From Pseudomonas guariconensis (GTDB lineage: Bacteria; Pseudomonadota; Gammaproteobacteria; Pseudomonadales; Pseudomonadaceae), in assembly GCF_015680235.1 (NCBI RefSeq), contig NZ_JADLJL010000004.1:62001-126000 (forward strand): 64,000 bases of DNA, written 5' to 3'. The notes below the pieces were generated by a model that ran no database searches, was not told where the DNA came from, and was given only the letters and a program-made list of their open reading frames with translations. The translations under genes were made by a program, and so were the position numbers. How positions within the stretch are numbered: position 1 is the first letter of the stretch; each line of letters starts with the position of its first letter. Below, in pieces: positions 19,452 through 29,130 of the stretch.

Positions 19452-21116
19452 TTATGCTGGAGTCGTTTCCTTACGGCGTATCACCGCCGCCATCGGCATC
19501 GCCTCTACCGTTTGCGGCGCAAAACTGTCACTGCGCGCCATCCGCCACATCCGCCCATAGAACTCGCTCTCGATCGAGCCGCTGAGCAACTCGCCGGGCT
19601 TGAGAAACTGATGCAGCTCCGAAAACAGGCTGATCTGGCTGGGGCTGATACGTCGCGCCAGGTGCTTGGGCTTGAGCTCCGACGGATGCTCGAGGCCCGC
19701 CGCCGCAAGCATCTCGGCCAGCGCATGCAAGGTGTTGCGATGAAAGCTCGCGACCCGCTCGGCCTTCTCCGGCACCACCAGTGCGCGCTGGCGCAGTGGG
19801 TCCTGGGTGGCAACCCCGGTCGGGCACTTGTTGGTGTGGCAGCTCTGCGACTGGATGCAGCCGATGGCGAACATGAAGCCGCGGGCCGAATTGACCCAGT
19901 CCGCGCCGATGGCCAGCACGCTGGCGATGTCAAAGGCACTGACGATCTTGCCCGCCGCACCGATGCGAATGCGGTCGCGCAGGTTCAGGCCCACCAGGGT
20001 GTTGTGCACGAACATCAGCCCTTCGCGCATCGGCACGCCCATGTTGTCGCTGAACTCTCTGGGCGCTGCGCCCGTGCCGCCCTCCTTGCCATCGACCACG
20101 ATGAAATCCGGGGTGATACCGGTGGCCAGCATGGCCTTGGCGATACCCATGAATTCCCAGGGATGGCCCAGACAGAATTTGAAGCCCACCGGCTTGCCGC
20201 CGGACAGTTCGCGCAGGCGACCCACGAACTGCAACAGCTCAACCGGGGTGCGGAAGGCGCTGTGAGCGGCAGGCGAAATGCAATCCTCTCCGACTCGAAC
20301 GCCTCGGGTGGCGGCGATTTCCGGGCTGACCTTGTGCCCCGGCAAGATGCCGCCATGGCCCGGTTTGGCGCCCTGACTGAGCTTGATCTCGATCATCTTC
20401 ACCTGCGGATCGCGCGCCTGCTCGGCGAAGCGCGCCGGGTCGAAGCGCCCCTCTTCGGTACGGCAGCCGAAGTAGCCGCTGCCGATCTCCCAGATCAGAT
20501 CTGCGCCATGCTCGCGGTGGTAAGGGCTGATGCTGCCCTCGCCGGTGTCATGGGCGAACCGGCCCAGGCGTGCGCCCTTGTTCAAGGCCTCGATGGCGTT
20601 GGCGCTGAGGGCGCCGAAGCTCATCGCCGAGATGTTGAAAATCGATGCCGAATACGGCAGCTGGCACTGCGGCCCGCCGATGGCGATGCGAAACGAGGCC
20701 GGGTCCGGCGTTGCCACCGGTAGCATCGAGTGGCTGATGAATTCGAAGCCAGGCTTGTAGGCATCGTTGAGCGTACCGAAGGCCTTTTCGGCGCTTTCAT
20801 TCTTGGCCCGGGCATACACCAGCGAGCGCTGGGAGCGGGAGAAGGGCAGCTTGTCGTCATCGCCCTCGATCAGGTACTGGCGGATCTCTGGGCGGATGGT
20901 CTCGATCAGGTAGCGAATATGGCCCAGGATCGGGTAATTGCGCCGCACTGCGTGGTGGCTCTGGCGCATGTCGTTGAGACCGACCAGGCTGAGCAGGGCG
21001 GTCACCAGCGTGAATGGCCAGACCCAGACGTGCCGGGCAAGAAATGGGAAGCTGGCGAACGTGAACAGCAGGCAGGCGGCCAGGCAGGCGTAACGGGTGG
21101 AGAATGCGTGTTTCAT
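19452..21116 (-). CDS. Membrane-anchored FMN-binding glutamate-synthase-domain protein
   Basis: 554 residues. Two N-terminal hydrophobic segments (YACLAACLLFTFASFPFLA and VWPFTLVTALLSLVGL) precede a full FMN/Fe-S glutamate synthase domain. The Fe-S motif C-x5-C-x4-C is intact (CIQSQSCHTNKC, about residues 418-430), with FMN-site segments such as VDGKEGGTGAAP and SARGFMFAIGC. There is no amidotransferase domain and no NADPH-binding subunit next to it, so it is not the usual GltBD enzyme. The reaction is unknown. The start at 21116 is chosen because it begins just before the membrane segments; an upstream in-frame start at 21164 adds 16 unconvincing residues. Confidence 0.85.
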   Translation of the reverse strand: MKHAFSTRYACLAACLLFTFASFPFLARHVWVWPFTLVTALLSLVGLNDMRQSHHAVRRNYPILGHIRYLIETIRPEIRQYLIEGDDDKLPFSRSQRSLVYARAKNESAEKAFGTLNDAYKPGFEFISHSMLPVATPDPASFRIAIGGPQCQLPYSASIFNISAMSFGALSANAIEALNKGARLGRFAHDTGEGSISPYHREHGADLIWEIGSGYFGCRTEEGRFDPARFAEQARDPQVKMIEIKLSQGAKPGHGGILPGHKVSPEIAATRGVRVGEDCISPAAHSAFRTPVELLQFVGRLRELSGGKPVGFKFCLGHPWEFMGIAKAMLATGITPDFIVVDGKEGGTGAAPREFSDNMGVPMREGLMFVHNTLVGLNLRDRIRIGAAGKIVSAFDIASVLAIGADWVNSARGFMFAIGCIQSQSCHTNKCPTGVATQDPLRQRALVVPEKAERVASFHRNTLHALAEMLAAAGLEHPSELKPKHLARRISPSQISLFSELHQFLKPGELLSGSIESEFYGRMWRMARSDSFAPQTVEAMPMAAVIRRKETTPA

Positions 21117-21340
21117 GGATCCATCGCTGACGGGATGACCCGATCTAGGATAGGCAAAGGCCACGCGGGGAAAACCAGGGGTTTCGGTAAAAGACTGTTA
21201 CCTGGCTGTGAAGCAGACCGCTTTATGAAGAACCACCCCGAACAAAAAACCGTTAGGGGCTCCTGGCCGAGGCTGCGCTCAAGGTGTTGCAGGGGCAATG
21301 AAGCGCGGTACCTCGTTGCCCTGCAACAGTCGGGTTGGGT

Positions 21341-22726
21341 TCAGCCCTTGTCCTGCCTGAGAGCGCGCACGTCACCCGGCTCGGCGGTCTCGCGCAGGTA
21401 TTCCTCCAGTGAGTCGTCCAGCGCCTGCAGCCAGCGCGTGTGATGGGGCACGGCGGCGGTGCCGGTCATCACCGAACGGTAGGAGCGGTCGCGGTAGCCC
21501 ATGATGTCGTGCTTCTTGTCGTTCTTCCATTTGAGGAAGATACGGTTGACGGCATCGATGTCGAAGCTCGGGTAGTCGGTCTGGCTGATCAGGTGCTGGA
21601 TATGCCGGCCCTGGAATTCATACATCGATGCAGTGGTTTCCAAGGCCTCCTCTTCGGCGCGCCAGCGCGCGCTGTCGGCTTGCATGCCGGCCTGGTCGGG
21701 CAGGCGAATGCGGCCGAGCATCACGTCGCGGGCGAACCAGGCCTGGGCGTCGAACAGGTTGAAGCTGTACCAAAGGTCCTGCATGCCCAGGTACATCAGC
21801 TGCGGGTTGGCCTCCCACACTACGCCCTGGTAGAGGCCCAGCGGCCACAGGCGATTGCTGGTCCGCAAGGTCAGCTCGTCGGGCAGGAACGGGAAGTGGT
21901 GCTGGTAGCCGGTGCACAGGATGATCGCGTCCACTCGCTTGCTGGAACCGTCGGCGAAGTGCGCCACATCACCCTCGACGCGTTGCAGTTGCGGGCGCTC
22001 TTCCCAGCCTTTTGGCCATTGGTAGCCCATGGGCTGGGTGCGGTAGGCGCTGGTGATCGAACGTGCGCCGTACTTGTAGCACTGCGAGCCGATGTCCTCG
22101 GCCGAGTAGCTGCTGCCGACGATCAGCACGTCCTTGCCGGCGAATTCCAGCGCATCGCGGAAGTCATGGGCATGCAGGATGCGCCCGGAAAAACGCTCGA
22201 AGCCCGGGAACGACGGCACGTTCGGCGTCGAGAAATGCCCGCTGGCCACGACCACATAATCGAATTCCTGCTCGATGCCCTGGCCGGCGGCATAGTCGTG
22301 GGCGGTGACGGTGAAGGTGCGGCGCTCAGCATCGAAGCGCACCGCCTTGACCACGGTGTTGAAGCGGATGTACTGGCGCACATCGGCTTTCTTCACCCGT
22401 CCCTGGATGTAGTCCCAGAGCACCTCGCGAGGCGGGTAGGACGAAATGGGCCGGCCGAAATGCTCGTCGAAGCTGTAGTCGGCGAACTCCAGGCACTCCT
22501 TCGGCCCGTTCGACCAGAGGTAGCGATACATGCTGCCGTGAACCGGCTCGCCATGCTCGTCCAGCCCGGTACGCCAGGTGTAGTTCCACATGCCGCCCCA
22601 GTCGGCCTGTTTCTCGAAACAGACGATGTCGGGCATGGGCTCGCCCTTGGCATGGGCGGATTGGAAAGCACGCAGTTGCGCCAGGCCAGACGGGCCGGCG
22701 CCGATGATGGCGACACGAATAGTCAT
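21341..22726 (-). CDS. Flavin-containing monooxygenase (trimethylamine-monooxygenase-like)
   Basis: 461 residues. Visible are the FAD site GAGPSG (9-14), the FMO signature [11 protein letters not shown] (179-189, the FxGxxxHxxxF pattern) and the NADPH site VGSSYSAED (203-211). [12 protein letters not shown] near 43-54 and the overall length resemble bacterial trimethylamine monooxygenases. It would use NADPH and oxygen to oxidise a soft nitrogen or sulfur nucleophile; substrate is unproven. It stands alone downstream of no clear operon partner, with the glutamate-synthase-like gene 224 bases further on. Confidence 0.88.
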   Translation of the reverse strand: MTIRVAIIGAGPSGLAQLRAFQSAHAKGEPMPDIVCFEKQADWGGMWNYTWRTGLDEHGEPVHGSMYRYLWSNGPKECLEFADYSFDEHFGRPISSYPPREVLWDYIQGRVKKADVRQYIRFNTVVKAVRFDAERRTFTVTAHDYAAGQGIEQEFDYVVVASGHFSTPNVPSFPGFERFSGRILHAHDFRDALEFAGKDVLIVGSSYSAEDIGSQCYKYGARSITSAYRTQPMGYQWPKGWEERPQLQRVEGDVAHFADGSSKRVDAIILCTGYQHHFPFLPDELTLRTSNRLWPLGLYQGVVWEANPQLMYLGMQDLWYSFNLFDAQAWFARDVMLGRIRLPDQAGMQADSARWRAEEEALETTASMYEFQGRHIQHLISQTDYPSFDIDAVNRIFLKWKNDKKHDIMGYRDRSYRSVMTGTAAVPHHTRWLQALDDSLEEYLRETAEPGDVRALRQDKG

Positions 22727-23193
22727 GAAGATGTCCTGTTAACACAAATCAAAGGCAAGACCTCCCCAACCCCGAACGGCAATGGGCCTAGGGCTGTGGA
22801 TGGGCGAAGGCTTCAGGTGTCAGCAGGAAGGCGGAGGCACGGGACGCTTGCGTTTGTGCGCCAGCAGCATGTCCCGAGGCGGGATCGACAAAGTGTGGAA
22901 CAGTGTCGAAAGTGGAGAACAGCCGAGGGTGGAGCGGACAACGGCAGGGAAGGGCCCGGTGGCCTTGCCGAGCAAACCGGCAAGCGGGCCATGGGACCGA
23001 TAGATACGTGTGATCTCGTGCATGGGGGCTTGTAATGCCTCTTTTCTTTATGGATGCCTTTTTAGCTATAGCGCATCGATGGAAAGCATTTCAAGGTTTG
23101 TCTTCGTAGGGCCGTGGGTAGAGCGTGTCCTCGGCCTGCTGCATAGAACACCGCGATCACCCGGATTGGGTGGTTTGGCGTACATCCATTTGC
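22727..23193. other. Gene-free spacer between the monooxygenase and the T6SS cargo end
   Basis: About 470 bases without a convincing gene. Short open frames here have poor codon use and no ribosome sites. No repeat, terminator or tRNA-like sequence was seen. It forms the boundary between core-type genes and the T6SS region. Confidence 0.6.
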
Positions 23194-23547
23194 CTAGGAG
23201 GGCGGGTTCGACGGGATACCGATTTTTTCGCACAAATAGACGAACAACTGCTGGGCCAGGCCCTGGGCATGCTCGGATTTCACGGCCAGGTTGAAGAAAT
23301 AATACTGGTCGAACAGGTATTCAACGTCGCTGCGGGGAATCAGGCAGAACTCGATGTAGGCGCTGTAGAGCTTCTTCACGTCTTCGGAAATCTGTTCCAG
23401 ATCGCCTGGAAGATTGGTCACGTCGTAGAAGATGTTCTGGTAGCGCTCATTGACGTCACTGATCTCGATATAGGGAACATGGCGCTTCTCGCACGCCTCC
23501 CAATGCGCCTTCTGCGTGGTACTGGTGCGAAAGGTGAAGTTCATCAT
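23194..23547 (-). CDS. Small acidic protein, probable immunity protein
   Basis: 117 residues (or 116 from the second ATG at 23544). It is acidic and soluble, with no signal peptide; aromatic-rich stretches (YQNIFYDV, YLFDQYYFFNLAV) give the look of a cytosolic immunity protein. I do not recognise the family. It is the last gene of the rhs arm, 57 bases after the ankyrin/SUFU gene, on the same strand, with AAGGA before its start. Its codon use is less GC-biased than the Tss genes, as usual for exchangeable cargo genes. It could serve the current Rhs toxin or be left from an earlier one. Confidence 0.65.
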   Translation of the reverse strand: MMNFTFRTSTTQKAHWEACEKRHVPYIEISDVNERYQNIFYDVTNLPGDLEQISEDVKKLYSAYIEFCLIPRSDVEYLFDQYYFFNLAVKSEHAQGLAQQLFVYLCEKIGIPSNPPS

Positions 23548-23604
23548 TGGTCCTTGTACTTGAAATCGGTGACGTGAGTCATTTTTCCGGGCGAGCGCGC
23601 CGTC

Positions 23605-24747
23605 TCAATCCGGAGCGCTCAGAGCCAGGGCTTTCCAGCTGGCCTTGCGCTTGCGTTCGACGAGCGTTACCAGCGCCTCACCCGTTGGAGCGCCTTTGCG
23701 AGTGAACTTCACCGGTGCCAGGGTCAACAAGTGGACCTTCTCGCTCTCTGGAATAGCGTCATCGCTGTCGCTTTGACTCCAGGATTTGTCTACCACCAGC
23801 AGTGCATCTACCTGTGCCGGCCATGGCAGATCGGAGAATGCGTCGTCTTCACGCAGAATCAATGCCCCCTCGAGCAACGGCCCTTGCCCGAAGGTCCGGT
23901 GGGATAAACGTGACAGTACCCGTACCGGGAAGCGCCACGGATCGTTCGGGTCTCCATCGATGTGAGGTAGTGCCCAGTCCCCGGGAAGGCAGATGAACAA
24001 TTCCGTCATTGGCGCAGCCTGGAACAGGCCGACCGTGAACAGCAACTTGAACTCGTTCTTGCCGTCTACAAGGCTGATATGCAGGCTGGCGCGAGGGTCT
24101 TCGGCGCTTGGGCTGAAAACCTGTGGCAGGACACGACCTACAGTGTCGTGCACGAAGTTGAGGATTGAGTTACCACCTTCGGGCACTTCGTCGTTGCGGA
24201 TGTCATGGATGCTCTTGCCGCCATGGGCCCGCAGCAGCCCGGCGATTTGCTCATGTTTCCAGGCAAGGGCGGCATCCACGGCGCTGTAGTTGCCCACGCG
24301 ATGCAGCCGGTTGACGGCAGCACCGTGGCGCAGCAGCAGTTCGACGATTGCAGGGTGACCTGCAATCGTTGCAGCCAGCAGCGGCCCACAAATGCTGTCG
24401 GGTTGCCCTTCTACCTGAGCACCGACATCGAGCAGATACTGGCAGGTGCTGGCATGACCACCGCCGGCAGCGAGCTCCAGAGGGGTTGCGCGTCCATGTC
24501 GACGGGCTGGACAGTCCAGTTCCAGACCTCGCTCGATTAGCAAGGCGCATACTGCATCCTGGCCAAAGCGAGCGGCTATATGCAGCAAACCTTCGGCGTC
24601 GGGGTTGCCGAAGCGTGTCAGCGACAGCAGTTCGGGATGAGCATCGGCGACCTGGCGGACATCCTCGAGCGCCCCTGCTTCCACGGATTTGTAGAGTTGG
24701 TTGAGCAGTGCTTCGTGCGCTGCATAACGGGCTTGTGAATCGTTCAT
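23605..24747 (-). CDS. Ankyrin-repeat plus SUFU-domain protein, probable immunity to the Rhs toxin
   Basis: 380 residues. The N-terminal half holds about four ankyrin repeats (EGLLHIAARFGQDAVCALLIERG; TPLELAAGGGHASTCQYLLDVGA; GPLLAATIAGHPAIVELLLRHGA). The C-terminal half, about 180-375, has the suppressor-of-fused (SUFU) pattern (MTELFICLPGDWA, VRVLSRLSHRTF, LLVVDKSW). SUFU-domain and ankyrin proteins are both known as immunity families of bacterial polymorphic nuclease toxins. Its ATG overlaps the rhs stop in an ATGA, so toxin and this protein are translationally coupled. A long N-terminal extension open to 24990 lies inside rhs and is rejected. Confidence 0.85.
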   Translation of the reverse strand: MNDSQARYAAHEALLNQLYKSVEAGALEDVRQVADAHPELLSLTRFGNPDAEGLLHIAARFGQDAVCALLIERGLELDCPARRHGRATPLELAAGGGHASTCQYLLDVGAQVEGQPDSICGPLLAATIAGHPAIVELLLRHGAAVNRLHRVGNYSAVDAALAWKHEQIAGLLRAHGGKSIHDIRNDEVPEGGNSILNFVHDTVGRVLPQVFSPSAEDPRASLHISLVDGKNEFKLLFTVGLFQAAPMTELFICLPGDWALPHIDGDPNDPWRFPVRVLSRLSHRTFGQGPLLEGALILREDDAFSDLPWPAQVDALLVVDKSWSQSDSDDAIPESEKVHLLTLAPVKFTRKGAPTGEALVTLVERKRKASWKALALSAPD

Positions 24748-27700
24748 CGGCCGACTAGTTCCTGTGTGAATTCCTGGCGCAGCTCTGCAAGCACGCGTTC
24801 GACTTCTTTCAGACCGAGGTGTTTCACCTCGTTCAAACGAGTGAATACTTCCTTGGCAGCGGCGACGGTATGGGTTCGACCACCATTCCTTGCCCACGTG
24901 AAGTTGCGCGGGTCGGTGTTGATGTCGATGCCAAAGTCTTTCATGATTTTTTGCGCACCAAGGATGTAGGCCCGGTTTTCCGGTTTCCAATTACCTGGCG
25001 CCGACTCACGTACCACATGATGGCGGTGTGGATTGACCATGCCGGCGGGCTTAGGGCCCATATTGTCACGGTCCTCCTTGCTCAACCTGCACACTGCCAG
25101 GCCATGAGGGTCGATCCAGGTGGCGGGGTTTGGGGCGTAGCGATAGAGATTCAAGCCGCCCGCCAGGCCGATCGGGTCGGGTTGGGTGAAGCGTCCGATA
25201 TCCGGGTCGAAATAGCGGAACAGGTTGTAGTGCAGACCTGTTTCCCGATCCAGATACTGGCCTTGGAAACGCAGGTTCTGCTCCTCGACCATGGGCGCTT
25301 CCCGAACTTCCTCCACGGTGTTGCCCCACACCTGATAGCGCGCTTTCCAGATCACCTCGCCAGTGCTGGCCGTGAGGCGCGCAGGTAGGCCGCTGAGGTC
25401 GTTGTGGAAATAGCGCACCTGTTGATGCGCGCCGTTGCCATCAATTCGGGCCAGCGGTTCAAAACTATCGCCCATATACAGGTATACGCTTTCCAAGCCA
25501 TGTCGTTGCTCTCCTAGCAGCCGGTAGCCGTCCCAGCTGAACAGGGTTTGCATGAGCAATCGGCCGTACGCATCGTATTGACTTTTTTCCACCCGCCGCC
25601 CCAGCGGGTCATAGCGCATGCGTACCACACGCTCATGGCCGCCTTGCCGGCTCCGCACCTCGACCAGACGTTGTTCGGCGTCATAGCGCAGTTGTTGTAC
25701 GCCTCGTCGTGCGCTGCGCTTTTCGACCAGCCGGCCAAAGGCATCGTAGCGATAACGTTTGTCTTGATAGGTCAGCACACGATTATGGCGTACCAGGCCG
25801 CCTGACATGCCATCGAGCAGGTTGCCTGCCGGGTCATAGGCAAAGCGCTCGTCGTTGCCATCGGACGACTGGCACGCCACCACCCGTTGAGTGGCGTCGT
25901 GTAGCAGCCACTGTTGCAGTTGTGTCCCAGGCATCTGGTCGAGGCGACTTTGAAGACTGTCCTGCAGGTCATACTCGAAACGTTGTTGCACGGGGGCGGG
26001 CATGTGTATTGCGGCGCCGCGTACCCTGCTCGAACGTGCGCGCAGCCGGCCGTTACGGTCATATTCGCTACGGGTTTCCAGGGTGCCCTGGGTCCTGTGG
26101 ACTTCACGGTGCAGGCGGTCGCGTTCGAAATCGCTGATCAGCGTACCGTCAAGATTGATTTGGTGAAGGTGGCCGCTGCCATAGTAAAGCTGATTCAGGA
26201 CCCGACCATCGGGTAGCACCGTGCGCAAACGATTACCCAATTCATCGTACTCATGCTGCAACGTACCTGCAGAGCTGCTCTCGGTGACGATTCTACCCAG
26301 GGCGTCGTAAGTGAACGTGAGCGGGTCACGATTGCCTTGGGCATCGGTGAAGCAGGCTTGGAGCAGAAGGTCGCGCTTGTCGTACCGGTAATCGGTGCGT
26401 CCATCGCTGGTAATCTTCGCGAGCAGTCGGCCTCCGGCGTCACGTTCGTACCGATGGCTGATGGCTGCAGGCGGATGTTCGGGCACCAGTGCCAGGCCAT
26501 CGCCATGGGGCGCTGGCAGTTGATCCAGCTGCAGTAGCCCATCGAGGGCATCGTATTGATAGCGTCGGGAGCTGCCATCCAAGTCGTGACGCTGGACCAG
26601 CCGGTCGCCTGCATCCCAGTCGAAACGGTAGTGCTCACCGTTCTCATTGAGCAGCACAAGCAATCGACCGTAAGGGTCGTAGCGATGTTCGACAGCCCGC
26701 CCCAAGGCGTCCACATGGCGGAGCAACAGGCCTCGTCGGTCATATTGGTAGCGCTGGCTGTGACCGCCGGGGTCGGTATGGCGCAGAAGCAGGCCAGCTC
26801 CATCGTATTCCAGCTGTTCGCGTCGTCCGTCGGGGTAGACCACTTCCAGCAGGCGACCCTGGATATCGCGTCGGTACTCGGTTCGCTCACCTAGGGCATC
26901 GATCGAGCAGACCAGATGGCCTCGGTGATCATACTCCAGGCGGGACGGGTACCCCGAGCAGTCGATCAGCATGGTGAGGCGTCCCAGGTCGTTCCATCTC
27001 AGTTGCCTGGTCTTGCCATTGGCGTCGGTGATTTCGGTGGCGCGACCCTGTCCGTCATAGCGTATGTGCGTGCTGTGGCCGAGTGGGTCGGTGCGGCAAA
27101 TGCAGTTGCCGCGCTGGTCGTAGCGGTAATGCCAGGTATTGCCGGCGCGGTCGGTCCGTTGCCTAGGCAGCGCCCAGTGCTCCAGCCATTGGGTCGACTC
27201 GCTGCGACCCAGAGGGTCGCGGACCTGCATCAGATTGCCGGATTCGTCATAGTCGAAGTGCCATTGTCCATCCGCCGGGTCGGTGGCATTAAGCAACTGG
27301 CGTTCATCGTTCCAATCGAAGTGCCAGGTCAAGCCCAGTGCATCGGTGAAGCGGGTGACTTGGTACTGGCTGTTCCACCGACGCGTGCTGACTCTTCCTA
27401 GGCCATCAGTGACGCGGGTCTGGCCTGCTGCAATGTCATAGTCGAAGCGATATTCGTCGCCCGCGTCGCTCCAATAGCGAGCCACGCGCCAGCCATCCTC
27501 ACTGCGGGTCCATTCATAAAAGCAGCGTAGGCCGGTCGGCAATCGATGTTCGACCATGTGCCGTTCGGCATCATAGACAAAATGTCTTGTCGTCTGGTCA
27601 TTCGCTGCGCGGACTTCGGCCAGTGAGCCAGCATCGTCGTAACCATAGCTGACGAGCCGCTCGCTGCTGCCATCTGCGTAGCGTCGTTCGACATGAGCGA

Positions 27701-29117
27701 GTCGCGTTGGCCACCGTGCGCTGTAGTGCAGCTCCAGGTCTACCAGACCGAAAGTGTCACGCAATCCGTGCAGACGCCCCAGGTCGTCGTAATCGAGGTA
27801 CACGCGGTTATCGTTGCGGTCCCCCACCTGCCCTAAGCGCAGGCGCTCCGGAGACTCGGGCGTCGGTTGGAACAGGCGATAACGGCCATCACGATCCTCT
27901 ATAAGCACTTCGCCATTGCGATCTCGGCGCACACTTAACCCTTCACCAGCGCTGTACGCTGCTTCGCCGGGAGGAATGTTCCCCATGTCGATGCAGCGTG
28001 CCTGCTCATCGATGAACAGCAGGCGCTCACCACCTTCGGGGTGTGTCTGGATATCGATGTACACTTCGTACTCGACACTCCAGCCCTGGCCTAGTAGACC
28101 ATCCCGGCGCTCGCTATGGCTGTTGTAGTAACGCTGCCAGTGCAACGGGATCAGTGCGGGAATATCGAAATCCAGATCTTCGGGGCCATTGAGGATCTTT
28201 GCCCCGGTGGGCGTATGCACAGGGTTGGGTGACCCTACCAGGGCCGATGTCAGGGCGCTGGTGACCTGAGCGGTCACCAGATTGGTAATCCCACCCAACA
28301 GCATGCAGCCGAATTTGCTGGTGAATTTGCCGCCCCGTCCCCGTAGCATCATCAGCGCCGTGATAGCCAACCCGATCCCTGGCGTCTTGCCGCTGCGGAT
28401 CTCACGTACGACGATCGGCTCGCCCCCGATGCGCACGTTGTCCGAAATCAATCCAGCATCGACAATCACAGCGTCGCACGTGCTGCGGTCGCCACTTCGG
28501 CACGCGGGGTGGCCGTTGATCATCACCTTGCTGGAGCCTTCGGCGAGGAATTGAGGTGGCATCGGTGGGTGCTTGCTGCAGATGACCTTGTCATCGTCCG
28601 CCGGAGCGGTATTCGGTGCCGGGGTGGCGACGGTAGGGCGCCACATTTGCGAGAAGAAACCCTTGGCCATGTCCAGGAAGGTTTCTTCTGGCTCTTCGGT
28701 CGGCGTGCCTTCGGCGCCGCCCTCCATTGGCGCTGGAGGGGCGAGCACTACCCCGGCGGCGCGAGCAGAAGGTTTACCGTTGGTGCGGGTATCCTTGGAG
28801 CCGGTGGCGATGTTCGCCTGCACCGTCGGTGGGAACAGCGCATTGCCGATGCCCTCGCATAATCGACTGAGCCCCGTATCCGCTCCGGTCTTGGCCATGA
28901 CCACGCCGACCACCAGGCCGACCACCGCGCCCAGCACGAAGCAGCCCAGGCCCCCGGTAACCACGGTGATGCCCAGGGCCGCGGCCACCGCTGCAGTGGC
29001 TAGAGCGCCGATGGCGACGTTGGCGGCTACCTCGAGCACGCCGCCGACGATATCGGCGAGCATCGAGGTGTGCATGAGTGCGTCGCCTTCGCGGGCGGCC
29101 CAGAGTGCATCGGACAT
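24744..29117 (-). CDS. rhs: PAAR-domain Rhs effector of the T6SS with C-terminal AHH-type nuclease-like toxin
   Basis: 1457 residues. In order: a prePAAR motif AAREGDALMH (7-16), hydrophobic helices (about 24-78), a PAAR region with Cys/His ligands (CSKHPP, GHPACRSGD, about 90-235), a further hydrophobic stretch near 248-290, then many YD/Rhs repeats forming the cocoon (to about 1330). The core ends with DPIGLAGGLNLYRYAPNP and IDPHGLA; the variable toxin starts at about residue 1342 (base 25094) and is 116 residues. The toxin contains HRHHVV, then FGIDINTDPRNF and RTHT, the spacing expected of AHH/HNH-like nucleases. The start at 29117 fits the prePAAR motif, though no Shine-Dalgarno is visible (eagR ends 13 bases upstream). 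Confidence 0.93.
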   Translation of the reverse strand: MSDALWAAREGDALMHTSMLADIVGGVLEVAANVAIGALATAAVAAALGITVVTGGLGCFVLGAVVGLVVGVVMAKTGADTGLSRLCEGIGNALFPPTVQANIATGSKDTRTNGKPSARAAGVVLAPPAPMEGGAEGTPTEEPEETFLDMAKGFFSQMWRPTVATPAPNTAPADDDKVICSKHPPMPPQFLAEGSSKVMINGHPACRSGDRSTCDAVIVDAGLISDNVRIGGEPIVVREIRSGKTPGIGLAITALMMLRGRGGKFTSKFGCMLLGGITNLVTAQVTSALTSALVGSPNPVHTPTGAKILNGPEDLDFDIPALIPLHWQRYYNSHSERRDGLLGQGWSVEYEVYIDIQTHPEGGERLLFIDEQARCIDMGNIPPGEAAYSAGEGLSVRRDRNGEVLIEDRDGRYRLFQPTPESPERLRLGQVGDRNDNRVYLDYDDLGRLHGLRDTFGLVDLELHYSARWPTRLAHVERRYADGSSERLVSYGYDDAGSLAEVRAANDQTTRHFVYDAERHMVEHRLPTGLRCFYEWTRSEDGWRVARYWSDAGDEYRFDYDIAAGQTRVTDGLGRVSTRRWNSQYQVTRFTDALGLTWHFDWNDERQLLNATDPADGQWHFDYDESGNLMQVRDPLGRSESTQWLEHWALPRQRTDRAGNTWHYRYDQRGNCICRTDPLGHSTHIRYDGQGRATEITDANGKTRQLRWNDLGRLTMLIDCSGYPSRLEYDHRGHLVCSIDALGERTEYRRDIQGRLLEVVYPDGRREQLEYDGAGLLLRHTDPGGHSQRYQYDRRGLLLRHVDALGRAVEHRYDPYGRLLVLLNENGEHYRFDWDAGDRLVQRHDLDGSSRRYQYDALDGLLQLDQLPAPHGDGLALVPEHPPAAISHRYERDAGGRLLAKITSDGRTDYRYDKRDLLLQACFTDAQGNRDPLTFTYDALGRIVTESSSAGTLQHEYDELGNRLRTVLPDGRVLNQLYYGSGHLHQINLDGTLISDFERDRLHREVHRTQGTLETRSEYDRNGRLRARSSRVRGAAIHMPAPVQQRFEYDLQDSLQSRLDQMPGTQLQQWLLHDATQRVVACQSSDGNDERFAYDPAGNLLDGMSGGLVRHNRVLTYQDKRYRYDAFGRLVEKRSARRGVQQLRYDAEQRLVEVRSRQGGHERVVRMRYDPLGRRVEKSQYDAYGRLLMQTLFSWDGYRLLGEQRHGLESVYLYMGDSFEPLARIDGNGAHQQVRYFHNDLSGLPARLTASTGEVIWKARYQVWGNTVEEVREAPMVEEQNLRFQGQYLDRETGLHYNLFRYFDPDIGRFTQPDPIGLAGGLNLYRYAPNPATWIDPHGLAVCRLSKEDRDNMGPKPAGMVNPHRHHVVRESAPGNWKPENRAYILGAQKIMKDFGIDINTDPRNFTWARNGGRTHTVAAAKEVFTRLNEVKHLGLKEVERVLAELRQEFTQELVGR

Positions 29118-29130
29118 AAATAGTGTGTTG

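Noticed and set aside
22820..23294. Short frames in the spacer after the monooxygenase gene
   Set aside because: No ribosome sites, low-complexity translations and no pattern resembling a protein family.
24747..24990. N-terminal extension of the ankyrin/SUFU protein
   Set aside because: It lies entirely antisense-free but inside the rhs toxin tip in another frame; the ATG at 24747 is coupled to the rhs stop and matches the protein's helical start.
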